Shown here one piece after another: positions 1-11,621 of a stretch of DNA of 64,000 bases. Position 1 is the stretch's first letter. Every line of letters starts with the position of its first letter. Source of the stretch: Lunularia cruciata (Eukaryota; Streptophyta; Marchantiopsida; Lunulariales; Lunulariaceae); NCBI GenBank assembly GCA_948567375.1, contig OX419756.1, forward strand, positions 59,064,552 through 59,128,551. The letters run 5' to 3'. The notes under the pieces are model-generated. The model was not told the DNA's origin and ran no database searches. It worked only from the letters and a program-made list of their open reading frames with translations. A program made the position numbers and the translations under genes.

Positions 1-1745
1 GACTATATCTCTCTTTAAACTGACTTCCTCTTGTGCGATCTTTACTTTGGCCTGCAATTTCTCTACCCAAAGTCTCTCATGTGTGTCTCTCATGTCTCAT
101 ACTTCCTTCACTTTTGTCGCCAACTCCTTTCCTTGCTTCTCAAATTTTTCTTGCAGATTTTCATTGACCTTCTTTTGCAACATGGTGTCAACCCGCAATG
201 TCTCTAGTTCTTCTTCTCCTCTTGTCAAACATTTCTTCAATTTTGCATTCTCTTCTTCCATTGCTCTAAATACCTGCAAGACATTTCTCACTCTAGGTTG
301 TGTGCAATGTACTTCTCTCTTCCTTCTCTCCAATTGCACTAACAGCGGACACACTACCTCTTGAAGATACTCCACTCCTTCACAACACTCTTCTCTCTAA
401 ATCTTTACCTTCAACCTCGTTCAGCTGACTTTGCACCCAAAGTTAGGATCTTTGTATCGGTAACACGCTGTCTTTGCCTGAACTTTCATCATCTTCCAAG
501 TGCATGGCATCCACTTCCTTCTTCCTCAAGTCTCCCTCTTCTTCTAAATCTTGAGTCGATTCTTCAACTAGCACATCTTCTTCTTGCCCAATCAACTCCA
601 AACTTAACAATTCTCCTTCCCTGATTTGATCAATATCTTCTTGCAGTTCCCGTTCTTCTTTGTCCAACTTCTATACATCGGGTTTGCCATCACTTCAGGG
701 CTCCTTGCTTTGTAAAGTTAACTATGCTTCTTTGTCCTCTACTTCCACTAACTTTGACTCAATCCCTCCCTCTAACTCTTTGTCTGTCGTGGGAGTTTGC
801 AACCTCATCCTTTGGACTACCTATGTTCTCCTTGCCTTTGTAGTCTGCCCAAGTGAACTCCATTCTTTGGGTCTTGTCTTTTCCTTCTCTTTAGAAGAGA
901 TATCTCAGCCGGTTGATTGTGCTCAGTCTTTTGATCTTGCTCATCATTACTGTGTAGCGGTTGGATGTACAACTTCTCTTCCTCATCCGCTTCCTTTCAT
1001 AAATCTGGGTGAAAGTGCAATACCACCTTGTTTCTCTCCTCTCCTTGCAATAGATTCAACCCAAGGTAAAAGTGAGCGGCAAACAATACAAAGTAATGGG
1101 GTGATGTCTGGTCCTTCCAATTCAACACCATCACCGTCGTGCGTTTGTAGAAACTCTTTGCCCAATTGATTGGCTCACCCGCAAACATATGGTGAAAGAA
1201 GGCTGCTTGATGCTTTGTAATGTACATGGTGCACTCCGGTTTGAAGATTGCCATCAAACTTGCCATGATACTCTGCTGGATTGGATCATGATAATTCTCC
1301 ACCTTGTACCCATTCTTTGTTCTATGTACACTAAACAAACCCTTCACCTCTTGAGTCTCTCCCCCCAAGTGTTCTTTCTCAAAGAAAGAGGCACCCATCT
1401 CCTCTCCGGCTTCTCTTCCCAATACTAGCCTCAAATCTGACTATGTCCATCAAGCTAGATTGCCGTTCTTCTTGATGGCTGCTGTGCTTTCTGCACAATT
1501 GCTTGCAGCTATCTTGGTCATGAATTTTGGAAAGCTAATGTTCTAGTTCCATGCCAAGAACATGATACAATGTCTCGACAAGACTTCAATCCATGCCACC
1601 ATATCTAACCTCTTCACTGCAGGATTTTGGACTCCCAGTGAAGAGCACTTCTTGAATCCTCTCATCTCTTTCCTTCACAGCTCTGAACACTCTTGAGTCA
1701 GTTCCCCGGCCCTTTGTTGCAAACTCTCACTCATGCAGGCAACCT
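1..1745 (-). mobile_element. Decayed gag-like ORF with coiled coils, probably retroelement-derived
   Basis: Three minus-strand open segments (1434-997, 667-443, 375-97) lie in series, with further decayed coding sequence from about 1745. In reading order it begins with a coiled-coil-like start rich in E, Q and R (about 1740-1670). Next is a stretch ending in FPKFMTKIAAS near 1515, then a globular part with H, W, F and Y clusters (997-1434, including INWAKSFYKRT). Last are two very acidic or charged coiled-coil segments (443-667 and 97-375, rich in EEE, KK and LQ heptads). Stops and frameshifts separate the parts. The order of globular domain then long coiled coil resembles uncharacterised proteins that are spread in many copies through plant genomes by transposable elements. 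That is inference, and I do not recognise a named domain. The element probably continues leftward beyond the window. Confidence 0.35.
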
Positions 1746-2139
1746 ATGGATTTTTCTCACAACTAGTTGCTTCTTGTGGGATTCCACTACACAACTTCTT
1801 AAGGACACATGATATTTCTATAGGGTTTTTTCATTTCTTGGGGAAACCTTGCTTTTATAGTGGTGCAATCCTCCATCATTAGTCAGCTGAACTTTGACTG
1901 ATAAATCACACCTTTTGCATGAGTTCCTCTTGTCACTATCAAGGTGCGTGCTAGTCTTGCTATTTCATAATGGTTCTTGATTTGCGGTCCAACAAAAAAG
2001 TTGTTACCCGTTCTTTGCATCTAATTGTATCTCCCAAGGCAAATTCTTCTTTACTTTGACTTCAGACCTGACCCTTTGTATCCAACTTCTGATAATTTTT
2101 GACCCAAAGTAACATTTCTTTGGCTTTGCCAAAAAATCA

Positions 2140-2490
2140 ATTTCTTACTCTTCTTTTCCCAAAATAGATTCAATTCCTCATCAACTATACCTTTCTTTGT
2201 CCAAAACTCCATAAAACCAAAAAAAATAAAAAATGTGAGTACCACATCTTTCCTTAAAGCCAAACACCTAAAGATAATACCAAGTCAATACACTAGAATC
2301 CAAAATAGTGGTGCTCATCTTTTCCACTTCCTCTAAAGTAAGGTCCACACTATCCTAACTATGACTAACTTTAGCCAATCATGACTAATATAAGATCATC
2401 CTTTATCTTTATATAAATAATATCTCTCAAGTATTTGTAATACCAAACTAAATATCACAATAGCACATAGATGAACAAATGGGTGTTATA
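2140..2490. repeat. Direct repeat copy 1, LTR-like
   Basis: The core, about 2254-2488, matches 10,080-10,315 in the same orientation with scattered mismatches. Both copies run from GCCAAACACCTA through an AT-rich TATATAAATAATATCT stretch to GGGTGTTAT. Weaker similarity extends upstream to about 2140 and 9940. Read on the minus strand the unit starts ATAACACCC, close to the TGTAACACCC start common in plant LTRs. Copy 1 could therefore be the 5' LTR of the minus-strand remnant at 1-1745. No primer-binding site is visible, so LTR status is inferred. Confidence 0.5.
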
Positions 2491-2961
2491 GGTCTAGATC
2501 CTCACATTTAACAAATGGAAAATCCTTTGTTTCCAATTTGCTGTGGGATAGTTTGGAAATTGACAGTCTTGAACTGCTTGTTGAGCACTGCCACGTGGTG
2601 CAGGTGCTATCTACATAAGATGCTTTATCTACTCTACTTTATGCTTCTCTATGACCGCACACCACTTCTATATGCTCATTTCCAATGGTGGTGTTTATCA
2701 AGTTCATGCTTAAACTCTCCATAATGAGTTCTTGTATGGATCTTGAGGTGTTGCTAGCAATACTACTATCATGAAATAGAGATATTCAAACTCTGCAAGT
2801 TATGAATACATGCTAAGCTCCTTAACACAACACTCCTATATTCCTCTTTTTCCCTTTCACAAATTATATACATTGCATGCTCACAAGGTTCAGGACTTGC
2901 AAGCATGCATGCTTGTACTTATTTTCTTCATACAATCATCATTACTATGGTTGAGTAGGCC
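2491..2961. other. Intergenic, no feature seen
   Basis: AT-rich sequence between the LTR-like repeat and the first start codon of the copia gag. A 5' LTR for the copia element is expected here. However, nothing matches the presumed 3' LTR start (TGTTGAGC at 7024), so the 5' LTR is deleted or too diverged to see. Confidence 0.5.
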
Positions 2962-5900
2962 ATGATGGCCCAAAAAATTTACCGTATCGATCCCCTTACC
3001 AAAATTGACTATTGGTACAAATGGAAACACCACTCTAAAGTCATCTTGCATGCCCAAGACATATGGGATATCACCTCAACAACTTCAAATCATGCAAAAG
3101 ATGGGACCTCAACAAGACTTCAAGAAATTGCATGCTAACAAAGTAGTTCAAACAAGTCACTAGGGACAAGGAGGATGACATGGCACAAATTGGATTGACC
3201 ATGTCACCAATAGTAGCTCTCACCCCAATGACAAGAAAGACAACTAAGCAAATGTGGGACATACTTGTAGGTAGGTTCAAGAAAAAGACAATGCTTAACA
3301 ATATTATCCTCCTAGATGAGTTCAATACACTCAAGCTCCACATCAAAGAGAATCTCTTGGTACTCATTGCCCGCTTGCACAAGCTCATAAATGGATTGAA
3401 AATTGTTTGTATGGACATCCCTAAGGATGCTCAAGCTACAATGCTTCTTGGAGTATTATCTATGGTAGAATACTTGCCCATTGCCATGACTCTCATAGCC
3501 AGTGTGGAGGCTTCAAGGGAACCAATATCTTGGCAACATTGCACATCAAGGAGCTATACTAGCAAGATGGATCTCACCTTCAAGTATTGTGGCAAAAGAT
3601 GGTATCATGAGATGGTCTATTACAATAGGATGAGATTTTCCTTGGTGCACTTGCATCATGTCCCATAGACCAATGTGCATCACAAGACCACATCATGTGG
3701 ATCATTCAAACTCATCTACATCTAGCAAGAAGTTGCCCACAAGGCCAAGCTCCTCCCATTGTAGTTGCGGTAGCCATGTCTACTTGGTCAACAAACGGTC
3801 TATCATCCTCCTTCTATGACCATGAGTGTCTATTATGTCCACCTCTCAGATGTGTTTATTGAATCATATGTTGGGATTAGCAACCTTGTCTTTGACTTTG
3901 GTACAACCTATCACATCACCAACAATGGTGATGCACTTCATGATCACAAGACTCTTGATACCAATAAGCCTATTATCCTTGGAGATGGTAGTATTACCAA
4001 CACCTTTGGTAATGACACACTCCGTGTATCCACCTCAGCTAGGCAAACACTTGCCTTTCAACAAGGTTTGCTTTGCCCCACCCTAAGGATGACACTACTT
4101 TCTAACCAAGCACTTGGTACTACTAGCGCTTGAGTTTCCTTCAAAGGTAGCTCTACCATCATGCACAAAGATATGCACATGTTTGCCTTGGCCAAGGTGG
4201 TCAACTGCCTTTACATGCTTGATGGCTCAATTCTCTATCTCGTTTTGTAGTTATCATGAATAATGCACTACTTTAGCACGATCACCTTGGGCACCTCAAG
4301 GCATCATATATGGAGAAATTGCACAATTTTGCTATAGGCCTACCCTACAACAACCTACCTCATGGAGTATGCAAACCTTGTGCATTGGCTAAATCCCACC
4401 ATGTGCCTATCCTTAGCATCCATGGTATCTAATATATTGCTACAATAAACAAGAACTTATCCATGCAAATCTAGCAGGTTGCATGTGCACTACATTGCTT
4501 GAAGGCAACTTATACTTTCTGGTCATAGTCAAAAAATTCATGCGCATAGTAGACATCTTGCCTCTCAAGCACAAGTTGGACATGCTATCAACACTCAAGG
4601 CGTATTATAACAAGATGGAACATCCTCAAATTGTTTATGAAAATCTTATGCATTGATGGAGGAGGTGAATTTTTCAACTTTATTGTCAATGAATGGCTAC
4701 ATGAGTGCAGAATTGTGAAGGAAATGCCACCTCCTCATTTGATTAACTCAATGGCATTGCCAAACAAGCCATCCGCATACTTGTCAAACATACCCAAGTT
4801 ATGATATGCACTACAAGAAGGCGCAATAGCTATTAGGAGAGAGTCATCTAAATAGTTACCTACCTACAAAACCAAAGCACAAACTTGCACTTGAATAAGT
4901 GTATTCTATGGGAGGCTTAGGGTGGTCTTAAGCCCAATTTGGAACACTTATGCACATGGAGATACTGTGCATTTATCTTCAAAGATCTCCATAGCTTGGG
5001 AAAATTTGATTTGCATGTGATCAAAGGCATTTTTATTGGCTATGGGACTAGTGGCTACATTTTTTATCTTCCAAAGATAGGCAACTAGTTGTATTTGCTT
5101 CATGCTTGCCTTGTCAAGCATACCACACCACAACATGTAGCAACTGAGGTTGATATCATAACCAATTGGTACTTATGATTTTTTTAGCAATAATGTCAAA
5201 GAAATAGATGCAAACAAACGTGCTATACCCAAAGCTAAAGCACTATTCATCACATAACAATGCCCATCACCACCACCAAATGCATATATTATCATCTTGC
5301 ACAAGTCTATCCACACATTTCAATTGTCTTGTTGGTAGCCCAAAATGAGTATGTTGCACCGTAGCCTTTGATAATGGTCCATCCATTCATGATATTGAAA
5401 TCGCTCTATTCCATCTTGCTGAGCGCATAACATATATGATAGTGCTTCATAGTGCCAATGCAGCATGTTGGAGCAAAGCAATGCACGAGGAATGTAATGC
5501 TCTTATCAGGATGAACATTTTCATGGAATGTCTTGCTCTAACATGCTTTGCTCTGCAAATGTAACCCTATCTAAATGGGTCTACAAAATCAAAATGAATG
5601 TCCAAAGCATTGTGAAGAGGTTCAAAGCTCCTACCATTAAACAATGCTTTAGCCAAGGCACTAGCATTGACTATTGGAGAACATTTGTACCAATTGCCAC
5701 AATGGGAACCATGTATATCTTCCTTGGCTCAGCTACATTGCAATATCTTCTTGTTGAGCAACTCAATTTTGTCATGGCTTACTTGAATGAGATCCTCAAA
5801 CATGGTGTCTATTTGGCCCCCTAGCTAGGCTATGCCACACTTGGCACTATTTGGAAGTTGCATAAAGCCCAATATGGTCTCAAAAAATCTTGCCATAAGT

Positions 5901-7023
5901 GGTTCAAAACCTTTATATTGCATTTTCTTGACATGGGGTTTTCACCATCACCTTACAACCAATGCTTGTTCCACATCACCAAGAAAGAGCAAAAAATGCA
6001 CCTCATTCTCATTCTATGTAGAAAATATTCTCCTCATCACAACATCATCATCACTCCTCATTACAATCAAGGACTATCTTGGGAGCGCTTTTGCAATCAA
6101 ATATCTTATGCGCCACCTCCTTGGCCTTCATATCATATGCCAAGGCAGAGGCATCATTGAAAAGACATAAAATGACTACCTCAAATGAGTTCTCTCTTGG
6201 ACCAACCTTGCCAAAGTTAAATTAGTCCACATGCCACTTGCTCCAAGAATGCAACTCACTGTTGCCAATGAATTAGAAGCCAAACAAACACAAAATTTAA
6301 GCAGATTTTTGGTAAAATAAACCATGCTACCAACTGTATGTACCCCAATCTCACTCCCAATGTCTTCCTAGTTGCTCAACACTCATCCCACTCAATTGGT
6401 ACACATTGGACGGCCCTCCAATACATTTGTTGCTACATTGCTGGCACCGTTTATCAATGCCTTGTCTACTCAACATCCAATAGTATGCCAACCACATACA
6501 CCGATGCCGGTGGGCCAACCAGCACTCATCCTACAAGTCCTACACATACGTAATCCTACTTCTTAATGACAGAATTGTCATTTGGTCCTCTAAGAAACAA
6601 ATAATGGTTACTCTCTCTATTGTCAAATCAGAATATTACATCCTTGTCCAACAAGTTGTGATGTTATATGAGTGCAAAGCCTCTTCACTTCCATAAGTGC
6701 TTTTCATGATCCCATCATAATCCATGTTGATCACCATTACATGGCATGATCACCATTACTTCCAACAATAGTAGTTTTGCCTCAACCAAGATGAAGCACA
6801 TGGATATTTGACACCACTACATCAAAGACATTGTCTCAAAAGGCCTCATTTCTCTTGTCCACATTTCCAAAGAGGAAAATGTAGCCAATGCACTCACTAA
6901 AGTACTTGCTGGACCTTATATTGCACTACTCTACAAGCAAATTGGCTCCACTCTTTCTCACCATCATAACCAATATTTTTCAACTAAGTTACTTCTCATC
7001 ATGTTGCATAGTTGATTGAGGGA
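2962..7023 (+). mobile_element. Ty1/copia retrotransposon, gag-pol, broken
   Basis: All copia domains appear in order but with many stops and frameshifts. Gag starts with ATG at 2962 (DPLTKIDYWYKWK) and continues through 3180-3480. The protease core at about 3880-4060 has the active site as DFG instead of DSG, which suggests a TCT-to-TTT change. The GAG-pre-integrase segment, 4270-4430, has HDHLGH and CKPCALAKSHH. The integrase core, about 4480-4800, is heavily decayed. Reverse transcriptase, about 5560-6170, shows KWVYKIK, IDYWRTFVP and a degenerate AQYGLKKS. RNase H, about 6390-6700, shows TDAGG and IWSSKKQ. The C-terminal tail reaches about 6960. A purine stretch and TGTTGAG at 7024 mark the likely start of the 3' LTR. 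The element cannot be autonomous. Copia identity is secure from the integrase-before-RT order. Confidence 0.88.
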
Positions 7024-7710
7024 TGTTGAGCTAGCTAGATATGTTTTTTTTGTATATACATTGCTACACAACATACATTGCTATTAACATTACACACTAT
7101 AAAAGCACAACTTACACATAAGTCATACATGAACTCTAAAGTGTCACAATAATCAGTTTGTTCACACAACTCAAATCACACTCAATCAAATCATTACTTG
7201 ATCTATCACTCAATAATCTGCTAACATTTGGGCACTAATTACAATCAAACCACATCCACTCTTGCTAAGAGAATCTAGGTGATGCTTGCTGGGCTCTGTC
7301 CACCATAGTAAGGAACTCGAAGGCTCAAAATCAAAGAAGTGAGCTCTTTGGAGTTCCACTTCAAAAATATACCCCTTGGTCTTTAACCCTAATGGTCCCA
7401 TTGACGGCACACTTGACGGTGCAAGTGATGGTGGGCCCCACCATGTAGTCAATACCCCAAACACAAACTCTGACCGTCAACAAGTAGTCTATGAGTAACT
7501 ACCAAAATGCTCCTGAGTACTAACACTACTACTCCAAAGTCCAAGAAATCTAGACATGACACTACCAATAGTGTGACAGTTGTTGTGCAATAGTGTGACA
7601 GTTGTTGTGCATATGAACATCACTACACACTATACATCATTGTCAACATTACACACTATAGAAGCACAACTCACACATAAGTCATACATGGACTCTAAAG
7701 TTAGGTCACT
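7024..7710 (+). repeat. Copia 3' LTR region with an internal duplication
   Basis: The LTR probably starts at TGTTGAGC (7024). A block at about 7060-7145, containing ACATTACACACTATA and AAGTCATACATG, recurs at about 7615-7703 with small changes. A 23-bp unit, AATAGTGTGACAGTTGTTG plus four bases, is also duplicated head to tail near 7567-7612. This is either an LTR with internal repeats or two LTR fragments brought together. The 3' boundary cannot be placed. Confidence 0.45.
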
Positions 7711-7844
7711 CTAATTCTAGATAGCCATCTACTCCAAGTATATGATATACCTTATTGTGTGCAAAGATCAAGAGGCCGGGTGCTATCAAGCCCCATTGTT
7801 AGTTGCATGTATGCAATCTATACCATATGAAGGATGAACTAACT

Positions 7845-8670
7845 ATAGGTCAAGTACATATAGGACATCACCATTGTCCTTGAGGAACCACCATGAGGGG
7901 AGGAATCATACATGCCATATGCCATCCTCTCAAACAACTATCACACACTAACATAGTTCCAGTTCCACCAAAAGAGCCGCATAACATACACCTCAAGCCT
8001 ACATGTACAAATGCCAAGCTTGGGTCCATAGTACCATCAACGTTTGGGAGGTGGCATGGTGCACAATTTTGCACATGATCCTTCCAAGCAACACCATCAC
8101 ATCTTTTCAAGATGAGGACTCCAGATGGCAAAACCTCATGCATTCTCAAGATAGTGTGGCTTGTAGAAATATCAAGTGCTATTGGTGCTATTTGTTGTAG
8201 ATATACATAGTCACTTGGACAAAATTGAAAAATCAAGGATCTATAACCTCCTCCTTGAATGGTAGCATAGTATAAGGTATCCCTATGTTGAGCAATTGCC
8301 AAGTTCTCAAAGGCCATTGGCATCACTCTCCAAAAGATCTCTGCACATTGAGAACATGTACTCATCCATACATCTGGATCATCTAAGTCCAAAACTTCAA
8401 TAACATCTTGCCAAATAGCTATAGGTAAATCTGGGTCTCATCTATAGAGTAGAAAGTAAGGAGAGAAGGATGCTAAGGAGGCTTTCCGGCTGAACCAATA
8501 ACCCACGGCAACCAAGGTAACTAGAGATCCCAATCTCCCAAGTGGTCTCTTTACAAACCATACTTCCGTAATCTTCTCTTCACTATCTAAACCACTCTCT
8601 CTGCTAAGCCATCTATATGTAATGCTCCAAGGACAAGAGAAGAGAGAAAACACAGATTTTACACTCAATC
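7845..8670 (-). mobile_element. Ty3/gypsy integrase C-terminus fused to a PHD finger, broken
   Basis: On the minus strand the 8668-8438 segment resembles the end of a retroviral-type integrase (VAVGYWFSRKASLASFSPYF). After a stop, the 8392-7868 ORF continues with LDLDDPDVW, a basic linker (FENLAIAQHRDTLYYAT), an SH3-like part (GDYVYLQQ-type motif seen as SDYVYLQQIAP) and CAPCHLPNVDGT. A PHD-type zinc finger starts at about 7990: CMLCG, then CDSC, then WHMAC, then PPL and a final W. A TGA at 7868-7870 cuts the ORF just before the last Cys pair. The codons after the stop still read CPIC, so the full C4HC3 set is visible around one nonsense codon. PHD fingers bind histone H3 tails, so this module may have guided integration, by analogy with chromodomains. 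Upstream pol and LTRs are missing. Confidence 0.75.
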
Positions 8671-9060
8671 ATCCGATGCCCCAAAGGAGCAAACCTTCTC
8701 TTTATTATATACACAAAGAGGATCTCCTCCAAGGAAGCTCCACCATAGGATTAGGCACACATATAGGTGATATGTCAACAAGCTCCACCCTTGGATTACT
8801 TACTTGGAGGGGTGACATGTTGGTCTTGGTCCTATCTAGTTGGTCAAACAAGCTTTGACCAGAGAGAATCTTTTAGAGAATCTTCTTGTAAGAATCTCAA
8901 AATCACATGGGCGAGGTATAGTTGGAAAGCTCTCAATGAGACAAAGTAGGGGGGAGGGAAGGCCAACTTATCCTCTATTTGGGGGGGGAGGGTTGCACAT
9001 TTTTGAGGCTTAATTCATCCGTTTAGGCCTCCAAAATTGCCTTTGAAGATTTTAGGCTTA
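8671..9060. other. Intergenic, no feature seen
   Basis: Sequence with a G-rich tract near 8950-8992. No coding signal can be supported. It may be a decayed pol or LTR piece of one of the flanking minus-strand gypsy remnants. Confidence 0.4.
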
Positions 9061-9362
9061 TTTCGGTTCCTACTCTATTAGTAGAAGTCCCCTATTTGTG
9101 ATACCTCTTTCTAATCTGTTTATTCCATCATGTGTAACATCCTTCTAGATGTTACTAAACCAATTCTCATCTTTAAATCATATGTGTAGCTATTGGTTCT
9201 AATGTTTTCAAGTCTATTTTGGTTTCTACACTATTAGTAAAAGTACTCTTTTGGTGATACTTCTATTTGATATATTTTTATCATCATGTATAACATCATT
9301 CCAGATGTTACCAAACCAAATTTCACATCTAGATCATATGGCTAGCTCTTGGTATTACAAAC
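9061..9362. repeat. Tandem duplication, unit about 156 bp, two copies
   Basis: 9061-9205 and 9217-9360 share TTCGGTTCCTACTCTATTAG-like starts, a TAACATCCTTCTAGATGTTA-like palindrome and an ATCATATG end, with about one mismatch in six. The duplication lies just beyond the 3' end of the minus-strand chromodomain remnant, so it may be LTR-derived. Confidence 0.65.
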
Positions 9363-9374
9363 CTCCCTCCTTTT

Positions 9375-9575
9375 AAGACGCAACGTCCTCGTGCAAATGT
9401 TGCTTAAACGCTTGCACCAACACCAGTGCATGTATCAAATTGGGAACAGGCTCCTAGGTTGCTTCATAGTGTGGGTAACCTTTCCACATTACTAGATAGT
9501 CCACCTGCGGATGGCGAGTACCACGTATGCATTTTTGGAGAATATACTCTACTTCATATTCCTCAGTGCCATCAA
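9375..9575 (-). mobile_element. Isolated chromodomain of a second Ty3/gypsy chromovirus, broken
   Basis: The minus strand from about 9570 reads EEYEVEYIL, a short insert, then DYLVMWKGYPHYEAT, a stop where tryptophan is expected (TGG to TAG), EPVPNLIHA, a helix, and an ending EDVAS, stop, KEGG. This is a chromodomain (first strand EYEVEYIL, then WKGYP and EATWEP, then a C-terminal helix). It is followed by the LEDK-like tail and K/G-rich end common in plant chromovirus pol proteins. The rest of pol is absent upstream. It differs in sequence and strand from the chromodomain at 16.6 kb, so it is a separate element. Confidence 0.72.
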
Positions 9576-9939
9576 TGTGTGTCGGACAAGGTCAAATGTC
9601 TTGTATGGAATGACACTAGCGTGATCTGTGAGACTTCTTGTCTCTCACTCAAGATGAATCTTTGATGGCTATTATGGTAGTGCACCATGGACTAAGAAAG
9701 CAAGAAACCCCACTCCATCATACTCCTCCAAGGCTTAACACTCCAAGACTCAAGACATTATTCACTAGAGAACTCAATGAGAGAGATAGTTTGAAAATGA
9801 AAGGATGATGAGTATCTCCTCATCCCTTGTTTATACACTTGCAAAATAATTACATACCAAAGTTACTTATTATTGCAGTAACTCAAGTTATTAGGCTAAA
9901 AGTCAAGTAAAGTCAAAAAGTAGAAAAGAATATCCATTC
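9576..9939. other. Intergenic, no feature seen
   Basis: No coding or repeat structure can be supported, apart from weak resemblance of its right end to the LTR-like repeat that follows. Confidence 0.4.
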
Positions 9940-10316
9940 ACATGGGCATATTCCCCTAAGCATGTGGTCTTATCTTGACCCAACCACTAAGTCAAGGATT
10001 CCTTCACATGGGCTACCCTTGGACTAAAGAAGAATCCAAAAGAAAAAGGCTTGTGAGCCCAAGAGTTCTCAACTCATTCCTCAAAGCCAAACACCTAGGA
10101 ATAATATCAAGTCAACACACTAAAATCCAAAATAGTGGTGCTCGTCTTTTCTACTTCTTCTAAAGTAAGGTCCCCTCTATCTTAGCTATGACTAAATTTA
10201 GCTAACCATGAATAATATAGAACCATCCTTTATCTCTATATAAATAATATCTCTTAAGTACTTGTAATACCAAGCTAAATATCACAATACCACACACATG
10301 CACAAATGGGTGTTAT
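9940..10316. repeat. Direct repeat copy 2, LTR-like
   Basis: Second copy of the repeat at 2140-2490. The core is 10,080-10,315 and ends GGGTGTTAT immediately before the LINE-like coding sequence. The two copies are about 7.8 kb apart in direct orientation. The material between them (copia on plus, gypsy pieces on minus) does not form one coherent element. Two solo LTRs of one family are therefore as likely as one LTR pair. Confidence 0.5.
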
Positions 10317-10329
10317 CGTACGGGGCATA

Positions 10330-11621
10330 GAGAAATGGTTATTAGATTTCATCAATTTTGAGTGGGGGATTGGTGGCACTTTAGGAGGAGTCTATTAGGG
10401 CTACATGTTTTAGGAGATAGGTTTCACCACAAGATACCATAAAGTCCACTTGATTATGATGGTGTAGGACATTGGTTTCAGGCGTGAAAGTTTAGTAGAG
10501 CAGCACGAGCGCTACAGCTTTTGTCTATAGCAAGTCCTATTGATGAGACTATCTCTTCCCTATGCTCACTACAACTTATAGCAATAGAGAGAACTACCAC
10601 TAGAGGTCTTAGATTATTAGTCTGAGTAGCCTTTATGTCTTGATAGGTCACTTTTTGCACAAGCATTATGCACTACCCCTTGCTTTTCCTTAGGAGGCTT
10701 GTCAGGGATGGTTTATGAGCACCTTAAAGATTGACCCCTAAAGGAGATCCTTTAGGGGGACCCTTATTTGCCATGGCTCACTTTAGAGCTCTCCTATCTA
10801 CTACTCTGGCCATGATAGGTTGTGTATTTCCCTCCTTGGCAAATGAACACACATCATGGGCCCTATATGTCAGATTAGGCAGGCCTTTGACCACTTGACT
10901 ACCAAGCTACATCTAGTAGGCTTGAGATTCAAGGTGTAAAAGTGTAGGATATGGTTCCCTTTAGGTATTCCTCCCTACCTTAAGCTTCCATAGAGGTGTA
11001 TCATATCTACAGATGGAATACGTGTTCTTGGAGTGCTAGTAGGATCCAAGGATTTTATCACATGCTTCTTGACATTGCCCTTGTAGAGGATGTTCTCCAT
11101 GTACATGACCTTCCATTACAAGGAGATCTACAAGTGGCATTTGAATACACTCTCCTCTAGTATTGCTTGTTGACCATCCTACCTCATATGTGTAGTTCCT
11201 CCCTCCTTATCCATACTATCATGTTTGAGAGCCTTTGATAGGAGGATTATAGAAGTCTTTGGTGATATATTATTGGACCAAGGATATTTTGAGTGTGTGA
11301 TAGGGGATTTGGCACATAGATAGAGGGCTATGCTAATCTCGTGTGGAGAAGTTGGCTTGCTATCTATGGAGGAGATTGCACCTATAACATTTTTGGGTAG
11401 TTGGGCTCTCTTGGCACCCCTACTTTCTTCTTGTTTTGTGCTTGTTGATAGGCCGATCTTGGAGACTTATGTGATAGAGGTGGAAGGGAGATCATTTTCT
11501 CTCCAGACATTATTGCAGCAGACAAGAGATAGTCTATCCCCATGGGCGCAAGAGAACTTTCCATCTTTTGCTTCACTATTGTTAGATTCAACTAGAATTT
11601 ATAGTCTTCCTTGATGGAATG
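10330..11621 (+). mobile_element. LINE-like reverse transcriptase gene, left part, broken
   Basis: Decayed plus-strand coding sequence. Recognisable segments are ISTDGIRVLGVLVGS near 11,000, a helix-rich stretch with PSYLICVVPPS and FDRRIIEVFGDIL (11,170-11,270), then FLGSWALLAP near 11,390. This order is typical of the region behind the catalytic core in one family of plant and algal non-LTR retrotransposon proteins. It leads to a C-terminal Cys/His motif, which is found 5.6 kb away at 17,460. Several stops and frameshifts are present. A ~430-bp block is homologous to the minus-strand sequence at 20.44-20.88 kb. The left end abuts the LTR-like repeat and the start is missing. Confidence 0.62.

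Noticed and set aside
7210-7464. 84-codon minus-strand ORF in the copia 3' region
   Set aside because: No domain and no link to the copia frames. It lies within LTR-like repeated DNA.
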